6,141 bases of DNA from Holophagae bacterium (GCA_030637505.1 DAOWGJ010000065.1:1-6141), one strand, 5' to 3'; counted from the stretch's first letter, positions 1 through 5,848 are shown. Numbers and translations are program-made. The notes: generated by a model not told the origin, from the letters alone.

Positions 1-2331
1 AAGAAATTCACCGATCTGGTTTCGGCCGAGGAGGACTTCCCTCTCGTGGAGTTCCATTCCCGGCACTCAGGGGCCTCCGAGGCGGTCGGTTACGGCAAGA
101 GCCTGATGCTGTTTCACATGATGCGGCACAGCGTCGGCGATGAGAAATTCCTGGAGGGCATGAACGAGTTTTACCTGCAACAACGTTTCAAACGGGTCTC
201 CTTCGGGGAGATCGCGGCGGCCTTTGCCGCAGTCGGCGCCGGCCACTGGGAGGACTTCGTCGAGGCATGGACAACCCGGACCGGCGCGCCGAAGCTCGAG
301 ATTGCCGAAGTCCAAGTCAAGCCCACCGACGATCCGGAGCATCCATGGCTGTTGGAGATGGAGGTCACTCAGACGGTCGATGGCGGAGATGCCTTCCCGC
401 TGGCCCTGCCGATCGCCGTCACAATGGAGGGTCACGACGAGGCCATCTGGGTGGAGACGGGCACCTGCGGGGGGGACTGCAGGCTCCGGGTCCCCTGTGT
501 GTCCAGGCCTCTGAGGGTCGATGTCGATCCGGCGTTTGACGTCATGCGGCGGCTGGATCCCCTCGAAGTGCCTCCGGCACTTTCGACGCTGATGGGCGCC
601 GACGATGTGCTCTACGTGATTCCCTCCAGCGCCCCGGCGGACGAGTCGGCCGCGTGGCGCGAGTTGGCTTCGGGCTGGGCCGCCCCGGCTGAGGCTCGAG
701 TAGTTTTGGACTCAGGGCTCGAATTCCTGCCCGAATCGCCGACCTGGGTTCTGGGTTGGAACAATCGGTTCGCAGGTGAGGTCGCCGTCCGGCTCGAGGC
801 TCAGGGCGTCACATTAGACTCCGAGGGTCTCACGCTTCCTGAGGAACTGGTGGCGCGGACGGACCACAGTACTGTGCTGGTGGCCCGCGGGAAGACCGAT
901 CCGACGACCGCGGTTGGTTGGGTCGGCGCTTCACCCGTCGAGGCGATTGCCGGTCTTGCCCGCAAGCTGCCCCACTACCAGAAGTACTCCTACCTGGCGT
1001 TCAAGGGCCCGGAGCCGTCCAATACGACAAAAGGCATGTGGACGCCGGCCGGGTCGCCGCTGGTCCGCAATCTCTCAGACGGTCCGTTGCCCGAACTGGT
1101 GTTGCCCAAGAGGGCGCCGCTGGCAGAGCTGCCTCCGGTGTACGAGGCCGAGAACTTCGGTAAGACAGTGCGGTTCCTGGCTGACCCCGCGCTCGAAGGG
1201 CGCGGCCTGGGCTCCGAGGGGCTTGCCAAAGCAACCGATTGGGTCGAACAGCGATTCACGGAAATCGGCCTGTCAGGCGGCGCCGAGGGCATGCGGCAGG
1301 TCTGGTCCTATCGAGGCGGGAAGCCTGAACGGGAGATGGAATTGACGAATCTCGCAGCCGAGATTCCCGGGACTGATCTGACCCTAGTCAACCAGCCGGT
1401 CGTCGTTGTCGCACATCTGGATCATTTGGGACACGGGTGGCCCGACGTCCGGGAGGGCAACGAGGGGCAGGTTCATCCGGGAGCCGATGACAATGCATCC
1501 GGCGTTGCGGTGCTGTTGGAACTGGCTCGGGCGCTCAAGGCGGAGGGTCCGCGTCCCCGGTCGGTGATCTTCCTCGTGACAACCGCGGAAGAGGTGGGTC
1601 TCGTCGGCGCCCGCCACTGGGTCAAGAGCCTTGCGGACGGCGTCAAGCCTTTCGCCGCGGTCAACCTGGATACCGTCGGCCGGCTCAAGGAGGGCGCGCT
1701 CTTCGTGCTCAATTCCGATACCGCCCGGGAGTGGCGCTTCATCTTCATGGGTGTCGGCTACACCACCGGTGCACCGGTCAAGATCGTCACCGAGCCGCTG
1801 GATGCCTCGGACCAGGGCGCCTTCATCGAGGCCGGCATCCCGGCAGTACAACTCTTCACCGGACCGACGGCCGACTACCATCGCCCGTCGGACACCATCG
1901 AGAAACTGGACCTCGAAGGCATGGCGACCGTCACCGAAGCCGCAAAGGAGACCGTCACCTACCTGGCCGATCGTAAGGATCCGTTGACCGTGACCATCAG
2001 CGCAGCCGCGCCCGGGGCATCGGCGGGAGGGCATCCGGGTGGGGCTCCAGGTAGAGGCGAGGGCGGCCGCCGGGCAAGCCTGGGGACCATGCCGGATTTC
2101 GGCCATCAGGGCCCCGGCGTCAAGGTCCAGGCGGTGACGCCGGAGTCGGCTGCGGACAAGGCCGGAATCGTTCCCGGAGATATCGTACTCGAACTGGATG
2201 GCAAGCCTGTCGAAGGCCTCCGCTCGCTTTCGGGCATCCTCAAGGCCCGGCAGCCGGGAGACGAGGTGCCGGTCAAGATATTGAGGGGCGACGAGGAGAT
2301 CTCGATGACGGTGGTGCTGACGGCGAGGTAG
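1..2331 (+). CDS. M1-like / M28 / PDZ multidomain metallopeptidase, 5' end outside window
   Basis: The frame is open from base 1 and ends at TAG 2329-2331, so 776 residues are visible (numbered here from base 1) and the true start lies upstream. A GTG at 46 sits inside a conserved M1 segment and is not a credible start. Residues 1-110 resemble the end of an M1 aminopeptidase catalytic domain: GYGKSLMLFHMMR places a tyrosine at 31 where M1 enzymes have their transition-state tyrosine. The HEXXH motif must be off-window. Residues about 110-195 look like the following beta-sandwich (FDVMRRLDP). Residues 198-375 form a domain I cannot name. Residues about 381-660 are an M28 zinc peptidase with all metal and catalytic positions present: HLDH (His472), GADDN (Asp496-497), Glu-Glu 530-531, Asp557 and YH (His627). 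A Gly/Ala-rich linker (666-699) leads to a PDZ domain (about 704-776, GPGV, then AGIVPGD). Likely exported, cutting N-terminal residues from peptides; the signal peptide would be upstream. Substrate unknown. Confidence 0.9.
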   Translation, partial: KKFTDLVSAEEDFPLVEFHSRHSGASEAVGYGKSLMLFHMMRHSVGDEKFLEGMNEFYLQQRFKRVSFGEIAAAFAAVGAGHWEDFVEAWTTRTGAPKLEIAEVQVKPTDDPEHPWLLEMEVTQTVDGGDAFPLALPIAVTMEGHDEAIWVETGTCGGDCRLRVPCVSRPLRVDVDPAFDVMRRLDPLEVPPALSTLMGADDVLYVIPSSAPADESAAWRELASGWAAPAEARVVLDSGLEFLPESPTWVLGWNNRFAGEVAVRLEAQGVTLDSEGLTLPEELVARTDHSTVLVARGKTDPTTAVGWVGASPVEAIAGLARKLPHYQKYSYLAFKGPEPSNTTKGMWTPAGSPLVRNLSDGPLPELVLPKRAPLAELPPVYEAENFGKTVRFLADPALEGRGLGSEGLAKATDWVEQRFTEIGLSGGAEGMRQVWSYRGGKPEREMELTNLAAEIPGTDLTLVNQPVVVVAHLDHLGHGWPDVREGNEGQVHPGADDNASGVAVLLELARALKAEGPRPRSVIFLVTTAEEVGLVGARHWVKSLADGVKPFAAVNLDTVGRLKEGALFVLNSDTAREWRFIFMGVGYTTGAPVKIVTEPLDASDQGAFIEAGIPAVQLFTGPTADYHRPSDTIEKLDLEGMATVTEAAKETVTYLADRKDPLTVTISAAAPGASAGGHPGGAPGRGEGGRRASLGTMPDFGHQGPGVKVQAVTPESAADKAGIVPGDIVLELDGKPVEGLRSLSGILKARQPGDEVPVKILRGDEEISMTVVLTAR

Positions 2332-2438
2332 ATTTGACCGGCACCGATAAATACGGCGGGGAATACGTCCCGTAGTCAAACCCGCACCTCGGGCAACCCG
2401 AAAGTCCGCCGAGCCGTATAACAGAGATGGGGGTTGTG

Positions 2439-4025
2439 ATGGGCAGTAAGAGGTTGACTCAGGTCTCCACCTGGATGCTGGCGATGGGGCTTTCAGCATT
2501 TCCGGTACCCGGTGATGCAGGAGATACAACGGACCTTTCACGAGATGTCGTAGGTTTATCCGTTGTTCCGGCGAAATCGTTGCTCGGACCGGGTTCGCCC
2601 ACGGCGTCACGGATGCCGACGATCTTTAGTGCAAAGGCAACTGATGACCGGGCGCAGATCGACCAGTGTGTTCAAGATGCGATGGGCCTTGTGGGTACTC
2701 CGGGCGTCGCTGTCGCGGTCGTGGTTGACGGCGAATTGTTCTATCAACAGGGCTACGGCGTCAAGAAGCGCGGCCTGGACGACCCGGTGACTCCGCAGAC
2801 GGTCTTTCGTATCGGGTCGGTCACCAAGATGATGACGGCGGCTGCGGTGATGCAGCAGGTTGATGCCGGCCGCGTCAGCCTCGATGATCCGGTCACACGG
2901 TTGATTCCCGACTTCGAGATCGCACCTCCCTGGAGGAGCGACCAGATCACGATCCACCACCTCCTGACGCACACTTCGGGTTTTCCCGACAGATTTTTCT
3001 TCATTGACGGTGAAACCGGCGATCAGGCGCTGTCCGACTGGGTCGAGAACCAGGATACGACGTCGCTGCACGCCGCACCGGGGGCATTCTGGAACTACTC
3101 AAACCCCAACTTCATGATCGCCGGCCTGGTCGCGGAACGGGCGAGCGGCATTCCCTATCAGCGGTACATGGCTGACAACGTATGGGCGCCGGCGGGGATG
3201 ACTTCAACGACGCTTGATCCCGCCGCAGTAATGGCTTGGGGCGACTGGGCGTGGGGTCACTACACCAATCCCGTCTCGGGCATCGAGTCCACTTACGACC
3301 CCGACGACTATGATAATGGGGCCGCGGCGCCGGCCGGCTACGCTTTTTCAACGGCCGGCGATCTGGTGCAGTGGGCGGACCTGTTGATGGAGGGTGGCCA
3401 AGGGGTGATCAGTTCTGAGAGCGCCGCCTCGATGCAGGCGCACCATGTCTCGCTCCTTTACTCTCCCGGTCAATTCTACGGTTTGGGTGTGTTTTCAGAG
3501 ACCTTCAACGGGGTCGAGCTCAAACAGCACGGTGGCAACATACCGGGCTGGGGGACGGCCTTGTTGTGGGTCCCCGAGCGAGACTTCGCGGTGGCGGTGT
3601 TGGCCAACACCTTCGAGTCGCTGTCCGGCGCCGCCTACTGCATCACCGATGCGGTTCTCGACCTCGACGACGAATCCCTTGACTACACGACCGACCCCTC
3701 GACGTGGGGCCCTTTCGCCGGCTCGTACGACATCGTCGATGTCGTCGGGCGCCGGTGGGCAGCCGAGGTTACCTGGTCAGGTGCGGGCCTGGATCTTAAC
3801 CTGATCCCCCGGTGGAACCCGGAGGAAGCGATCGAATCTCCTCTGTATCAGGTCTATTCCAGGACCTTCGTTGCCGATCTCGATGGGGATGAGGTTCCCG
3901 ATACGGACTTCACCTTTATCGGCAACCAGGGGGCTCCCGATCCGGTGATCTGGTTACGAAACCGGCAGATGGTCGGTTTGATCAACAAACCACCGAGAGA
4001 AGGCGGTGAGCGGACCGGGCCCTGA
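2439..4025 (+). CDS. Exported serine hydrolase, class C beta-lactamase / DD-peptidase fold
   Basis: A 528-residue protein with the three active-site motifs of the beta-lactamase/transpeptidase-like family: SVTK (Ser127 nucleophile, Lys130), YSN (Tyr220, Asn222) and HGG (His364) in place of KTG. HxG-type members are often esterases, D-aminopeptidases or DD-peptidases rather than true beta-lactamases, so resistance should not be assumed. Residues about 1-27 look like a signal peptide (SKR, hydrophobic stretch from Val9, possible cut after GDA), implying an exported enzyme. The region after about residue 420 resembles the beta-rich, lipocalin-like tail common in these hydrolases. It contains DLDGDEVPD (480-488), an Asp pattern like a calcium loop, though such turns also occur in this tail without metal. 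I chose ATG 2439 because a GGGGG run lies 6 bases upstream and it gives a cleaner signal peptide. ATG 2427 (four residues longer) and GTG 2436 are alternatives. Its TGA stop lies in the loop of a REP-like repeat, so the last two or three codons belong to that element. Confidence 0.88.
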   Translation: MGSKRLTQVSTWMLAMGLSAFPVPGDAGDTTDLSRDVVGLSVVPAKSLLGPGSPTASRMPTIFSAKATDDRAQIDQCVQDAMGLVGTPGVAVAVVVDGELFYQQGYGVKKRGLDDPVTPQTVFRIGSVTKMMTAAAVMQQVDAGRVSLDDPVTRLIPDFEIAPPWRSDQITIHHLLTHTSGFPDRFFFIDGETGDQALSDWVENQDTTSLHAAPGAFWNYSNPNFMIAGLVAERASGIPYQRYMADNVWAPAGMTSTTLDPAAVMAWGDWAWGHYTNPVSGIESTYDPDDYDNGAAAPAGYAFSTAGDLVQWADLLMEGGQGVISSESAASMQAHHVSLLYSPGQFYGLGVFSETFNGVELKQHGGNIPGWGTALLWVPERDFAVAVLANTFESLSGAAYCITDAVLDLDDESLDYTTDPSTWGPFAGSYDIVDVVGRRWAAEVTWSGAGLDLNLIPRWNPEEAIESPLYQVYSRTFVADLDGDEVPDTDFTFIGNQGAPDPVIWLRNRQMVGLINKPPREGGERTGP

Positions 4026-4038
4026 AGGACCCGACTAC
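4015..4038 (-). repeat. REP-like element A (GTAG + hairpin)
   Basis: Read on the minus strand this is GTAG, then arm TCGGGTCC, loop TTCA, arm GGGCCCGG. All eight arm positions pair on that strand, two as G-T wobbles. On the plus strand the same two positions become C-A mismatches, so the GTAG strand is the one that folds. A GTAG tetranucleotide 5' of a short palindrome is the known signature of REP sequences recognised by RAYT (IS200/IS605-like) transposases. The element overlaps the serine hydrolase 3' end: the TGA stop (4023-4025) lies in the loop. It is one half of the doublet 4015-4077. Confidence 0.7.
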
Positions 4039-4053
4039 AGCCCGTTTCTATAT

Positions 4054-4077
4054 GTAGGCGCATGCTTTAGCTTGTGC
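4054..4077 (+). repeat. REP-like element D (GTAG + hairpin)
   Basis: Plus strand: GTAG, arm GCGCATGC, loop TTTA, arm GCTTGTGC. Seven of eight arm positions pair (one G-T wobble), with one T-T mismatch. It has the same 4+8+4+8 layout as the neighbouring copies. It faces element A head to head, with both GTAG tetranucleotides inward and a 15-base spacer, giving a 63-base REPIN-like doublet. Confidence 0.65.
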
Positions 4078-4148
4078 GACCACGACCATCCACATTTCGA
4101 AAACGCCTCGCCTCAGATGTTCCCAAGGTTCAATAATGGTCTTTTGAG

Positions 4149-4172
4149 ACAGCCTGTGAAGGACCCGCCTAC
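4149..4172 (-). repeat. REP-like element B, distal arm degenerate
   Basis: Minus strand: GTAG, arm GCGGGTCC, loop TTCA. The GTAG-proximal half matches element A closely: the plus-strand words TGAAGGACCCG-C/A-CTACA agree at 16 of 17 bases between 4157-4173 and 4023-4039. The distal arm (CAGGCTGT) pairs poorly, so this copy appears decayed. With element C it makes a second inward-facing pair with a 34-base spacer. An exact 11-base inverted match, ATATGTAGGCG at 4050-4060 and its complement at 4166-4176, links B with element D. Confidence 0.55.
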
Positions 4173-4185
4173 ATATTCTGGGTTA

Positions 4186-5064
4186 TTAAGGTTCAGAGAG
4201 TTCAGCGTAGGCGCGTCCTTCAGGGCGCGCGGCTGTGCTGATCAGAGCGTCGATCGCCTCCAGCGTTTCCAGCGCCCCCGCTGCGATGCCGATCTCACCA
4301 CGGGGGACCTGAGGTTCCCGGACATTGATACGAATCAAGGCGCCTCCAGCCGAATCGATTGCCCTTTCGGCTGCGTAACGGACCGTCGGCACGGCGGTGC
4401 CTGCGCCCATTTCGATAACCACCAGGCCTCGGTTGGCGGTTGAACTCAGCCACTGCTTGAATCGACTTTCCTGGGCGTGAGATCGATGCGGCACCCAGCC
4501 ATAGTCGCCAAACATCAGGACATTGGGCCGTGCCAGAGCGCCGCAATCTGGGCAGTGGGGGAGGGAACCGGCGGCCCTGAAGCTTTTTTCGTCGACCTCG
4601 ACCTCGGTGGTGCGGGCGGACCAAATGGAGTAGCCGCAGGGGCTCGAACATTGCAGATGGTTGAGGGAACCGTGGCATTCCAGAACAGAGTCGTCGGAGA
4701 ATCCGCTCCGCTGAAAATGCCCGTCGACATTGGATGTGAAGACGAAACATCCGAGCCGCATCTTCTCAGCCCAGGTCTTGAGAATCTCGAACCCGCGGTG
4801 GGGAACAGTATTGCGGTACAAATTGAGCCGGTGACCGTAGAAGCCCCACGCCAGGGTTGGGTCCTGCTCGAACCAGCCGGGATTGGCCATCTCGACAAAG
4901 GAGATACCCAAGTCTCGGAGCGGAGGATAGGCGTTCCAGAAGCCCTCGTTACCGCGAAAATCCGGGAGACCGGAGTCCACGCCCATGCCGGCGCCGGCGC
5001 AGATCAGAAGTGCGTCGGCACCGTTGATTGCCTCTGCAGCCCGTTGGATGAGGTGGTGGTCCAT
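4186..5064 (-). CDS. Sir2-family NAD-dependent protein deacylase (sirtuin), third gene of toxin-antitoxin operon
   Basis: A 292-residue Sir2 enzyme. Visible motifs: NAD-binding GAGMGVDSGLPDFRG (24-38), SNVD (111-114), catalytic histidine in CHG (His131), a zinc tetrad Cys139/Cys143 and Cys171/Cys174, MFGD (184-187), a second glycine motif MGAG (219-222) and IN (246-247). Sirtuins use NAD+ to remove acyl groups from lysine, giving nicotinamide and O-acyl-ADP-ribose; some instead ADP-ribosylate. The histidine and complete zinc site favour a working deacylase over the zinc-free SIR2 NADases of phage-defence systems. Several motifs deviate from the usual forms (GAGxS is GAGMG, TQN is TSN, GTS is GAG), suggesting a divergent subfamily. 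The ATG follows the toxin TAG with no gap, and I see no Shine-Dalgarno, so translation probably depends on reinitiation after the toxin. Twenty-five residues before GAGMG is normal, supporting this start. The C-terminal tail from about residue 279 comes from a REP-like repeat and its flank. Confidence 0.92.
   Translation of the reverse strand: MDHHLIQRAAEAINGADALLICAGAGMGVDSGLPDFRGNEGFWNAYPPLRDLGISFVEMANPGWFEQDPTLAWGFYGHRLNLYRNTVPHRGFEILKTWAEKMRLGCFVFTSNVDGHFQRSGFSDDSVLECHGSLNHLQCSSPCGYSIWSARTTEVEVDEKSFRAAGSLPHCPDCGALARPNVLMFGDYGWVPHRSHAQESRFKQWLSSTANRGLVVIEMGAGTAVPTVRYAAERAIDSAGGALIRINVREPQVPRGEIGIAAGALETLEAIDALISTAARPEGRAYAELSEP
4207..4230 (+). repeat. REP-like element C, inside the sirtuin 3' end
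   Basis: Plus strand: GTAG, arm GCGCGTCC, loop TTCA, arm GGGCGCGC. All eight arm positions pair, one as a G-T wobble, making this the strongest hairpin of the four. At 24 bases it occupies exactly eight codons of the oppositely oriented sirtuin gene (residues 279-286, ARPEGRAY), so it is translated in frame. It pairs head to head with element B. Confidence 0.72.
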
Positions 5065-5424
5065 CTATTGAGTGAGGGGTCCGAGATCGCAAGCCGCAGC
5101 GATGCCGTTCTCGATCGCCCTCATTGAGGCTTCGGTCAATGCGCCTATGTGGGTTTGGATCTTGGATCGGTCGAGCGTTGTGATCTGGTGACAGACGGCG
5201 ATGGAATCATCGGTCAGATTCGAGGCCCTGGTTACGATCGGTACTGTCGTTGGGCTGCGACCGGCCTGTCGCTTCGAGGTGGTCACCGGAACGACTATGA
5301 CGGATCTCCAGTTTGGGACGGAGTTGAATCCGTCGTTCGAGACGATGACAACAGGGCGACGGCCTCTTTGTTCGGAGCCGGACCGGGGTTTCAACTCGGC
5401 CCAAAAGAGGTCACCGCGTTTCAT
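5065..5424 (-). CDS. mazF: MazF/PemK-type endoribonuclease toxin
   Basis: A 119-residue protein of typical MazF length. It opens with KRGDLFWAEL and continues with GSEQRGRRPVVIVSN (16-30) and VPVTTS (45-50), the conserved strands of the MazF/PemK fold. By comparison with Bacillus MazF, Arg23 and Thr48 fall on the catalytic arginine and threonine; this is my alignment by eye. SIAVCHQITTLDRS (74-87) matches the family's S-x-A-x-x-x-Q-x-x-x-x-D pattern. Such toxins are cytoplasmic sequence-specific RNases that stop growth when the antitoxin is lost; the cleavage site cannot be read from sequence. Its ATG overlaps the antitoxin TGA by four bases (5421-5424), and AGGA words just upstream could serve as a ribosome site. 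The reading frame is intact, so the toxin appears functional. Confidence 0.93.
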   Translation of the reverse strand: MKRGDLFWAELKPRSGSEQRGRRPVVIVSNDGFNSVPNWRSVIVVPVTTSKRQAGRSPTTVPIVTRASNLTDDSIAVCHQITTLDRSKIQTHIGALTEASMRAIENGIAAACDLGPLTQ

Positions 5425-5693
5425 TCCTGTTCCTCGAACGCCAGGATTAACTCATCGGTTGCCGCGGCTTCCAAACACTGGTCCAGGTCGAGATGACCTC
5501 CAGCATTCTCCATCGCGAACTGGTGGATTTCCTCCTGGCGCTTTTCCTGTCGCCGTTGATCAAGCCAGTCTTGGATGGCGGAACGGGCAAGGCGCGTTGC
5601 CGGGATGCCGGCATGTTTGGATTCCGCAAACAGCGCCTTGTGCATCTCTTCCGGCAACGGCAGGTTTAGCTTCTTGAATCTGGTCATGCTCAT
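5421..5693 (-). CDS. Ribbon-helix-helix-type antitoxin, partner of the MazF-like toxin
   Basis: A 90-residue protein. Residues 5-13 (RFKKLNLPL) would be the DNA-contacting strand, followed by helices at about 14-28 and 32-48 (PATRLARSAIQDWL), the layout of MetJ/Arc-type ribbon-helix-helix antitoxins. The second half is charged, then acidic (ELILAFEEQE at the end), as expected of the segment that wraps the toxin. B. subtilis MazF also has a ribbon-helix-helix partner, so the pairing is normal. I chose ATG 5693 because a strong AGGAGGG lies 6 bases upstream (5700-5706). An in-frame ATG at 5738 would put that site inside the gene and add a hydrophobic start (MIFVLFFYG) foreign to the family; ATG 5687 is a lesser alternative. 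Being first in the operon, overlapping the toxin by ATGA, fits the usual antitoxin-first order. It probably represses its own promoter, where nested inverted repeats occur. Confidence 0.85.
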   Translation of the reverse strand: MSMTRFKKLNLPLPEEMHKALFAESKHAGIPATRLARSAIQDWLDQRRQEKRQEEIHQFAMENAGGHLDLDQCLEAAATDELILAFEEQE

Positions 5694-5699
5694 GCCAGA

Positions 5700-5706
5700 C
5701 CCTCCT
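5700..5706 (-). promoter_or_regulatory. Shine-Dalgarno of the antitoxin gene
   Basis: On the minus strand this reads AGGAGGG, six bases before ATG 5693. It is the clearest ribosome-binding site in the window and decides the antitoxin start. The strength contrasts with the absence of any comparable site before the sirtuin, consistent with most ribosomes entering the operon here. Confidence 0.8.
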
Positions 5707-5709
5707 TTT

Positions 5710-5779
5710 CTGCCATAAAAGAATAGCACAAAAATCACCAGTTTTTCGAATTCCTTATGCGTGTCTGGTGTTTTGGCAG
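5710..5779. promoter_or_regulatory. Nested inverted repeats, possible antitoxin operator
   Basis: Two inverted pairs are nested around the candidate promoter: CACCAG (5736-5741) with CTGGTG (5765-5770), and CTGCCA (5710-5715) with TGGCAG (5774-5779). The right arm is a continuous CTGGTGTTTTGGCAG; the left arm has the same words split by about 15 extra bases. Ribbon-helix-helix antitoxins usually bind paired short sites in their own promoter, so this is a reasonable operator candidate, but no binding motif is known for this family member. Confidence 0.35.
5720..5728 (-). promoter_or_regulatory. Candidate extended -10 promoter of the toxin-antitoxin-sirtuin operon
   Basis: On the minus strand TGCTATTCT gives an extended TGn plus a -10 hexamer TATTCT (4 of 6 to TATAAT). 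It lies in an AT-rich stretch unlike the GC-rich surroundings and about 27 bases before the antitoxin ATG, leaving a short leader with the Shine-Dalgarno. No convincing -35 is seen at 16-19 bases. If transcription starts near 5713 the antitoxin leader is about 20 bases. Position and base composition support it; the hexamer match is modest. Confidence 0.35.
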
Positions 5780-5798
5780 CGGATCCTTTAGAGCGCGC
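5779..5798 (+). repeat. Possible degenerate REP-like hairpin
   Basis: GCGGATCC-TTTA-GAGCGCGC agrees with the hairpin part of element C (4211-4230) at 16 of 20 positions and has the same 8-4-8 spacing. The leading tetranucleotide is not GTAG (GGCA, or GCAG with a one-base overlap), and only about half of the arm positions pair. It may be a decayed solo copy in the gap between the divergent genes, or chance. Confidence 0.25.
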
Positions 5799-5848
5799 AC
5801 TCAGTCACGATTTGATGCCATGCTGCCAGGCCGAACGAACAGGACGGT

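Noticed and set aside
2351..2419. Inverted words ATACGGC (2351-2357) and GCCGTAT (2413-2419) between the peptidase and serine hydrolase genes, with a small CCCG...CGGG stem inside
   Set aside because: The 7-base stem encloses 55 bases and no T-tract follows, so neither a terminator nor a riboswitch can be supported. GTAG at 2371 is not followed by an 8-4-8 hairpin, so it is not a REP copy either.
1384..2610. Long minus-strand open frame (408 codons) opposite the M28/PDZ region
   Set aside because: It lies wholly across the conserved M28 and PDZ coding sequence and the serine hydrolase start. Its Arg/His-rich translation shows no recognisable domain; it is a GC-rich shadow frame.
2439..4025. 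Antibiotic-resistance beta-lactamase
   Set aside because: The fold is shared, but the HGG motif and long C-terminal extension fit the broad serine hydrolase/esterase group better than AmpC enzymes.
4015..4230. CRISPR array
   Set aside because: The copies alternate in orientation with spacers of 15, 71 and 34 bases and differ in sequence; a CRISPR has direct repeats and even spacers.
4006..4443. Plus-strand open frame across the repeat cluster
   Set aside because: It starts inside the serine hydrolase, crosses the REP-like elements and ends antisense to the sirtuin; no ribosome site or protein family supports it.
4186..5064. SIR2 NADase effector of a phage-defence system
   Set aside because: Zinc cysteines and CHG are present and there is no fused effector or sensor domain, unlike ThsA or DSR-type proteins; a deacylase is the simpler reading.
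4477..5127. Plus-strand open frame (216 codons) opposite the sirtuin
   Set aside because: It is antisense to the sirtuin motifs, which are unmistakable on the minus strand, and its own translation resembles no family.
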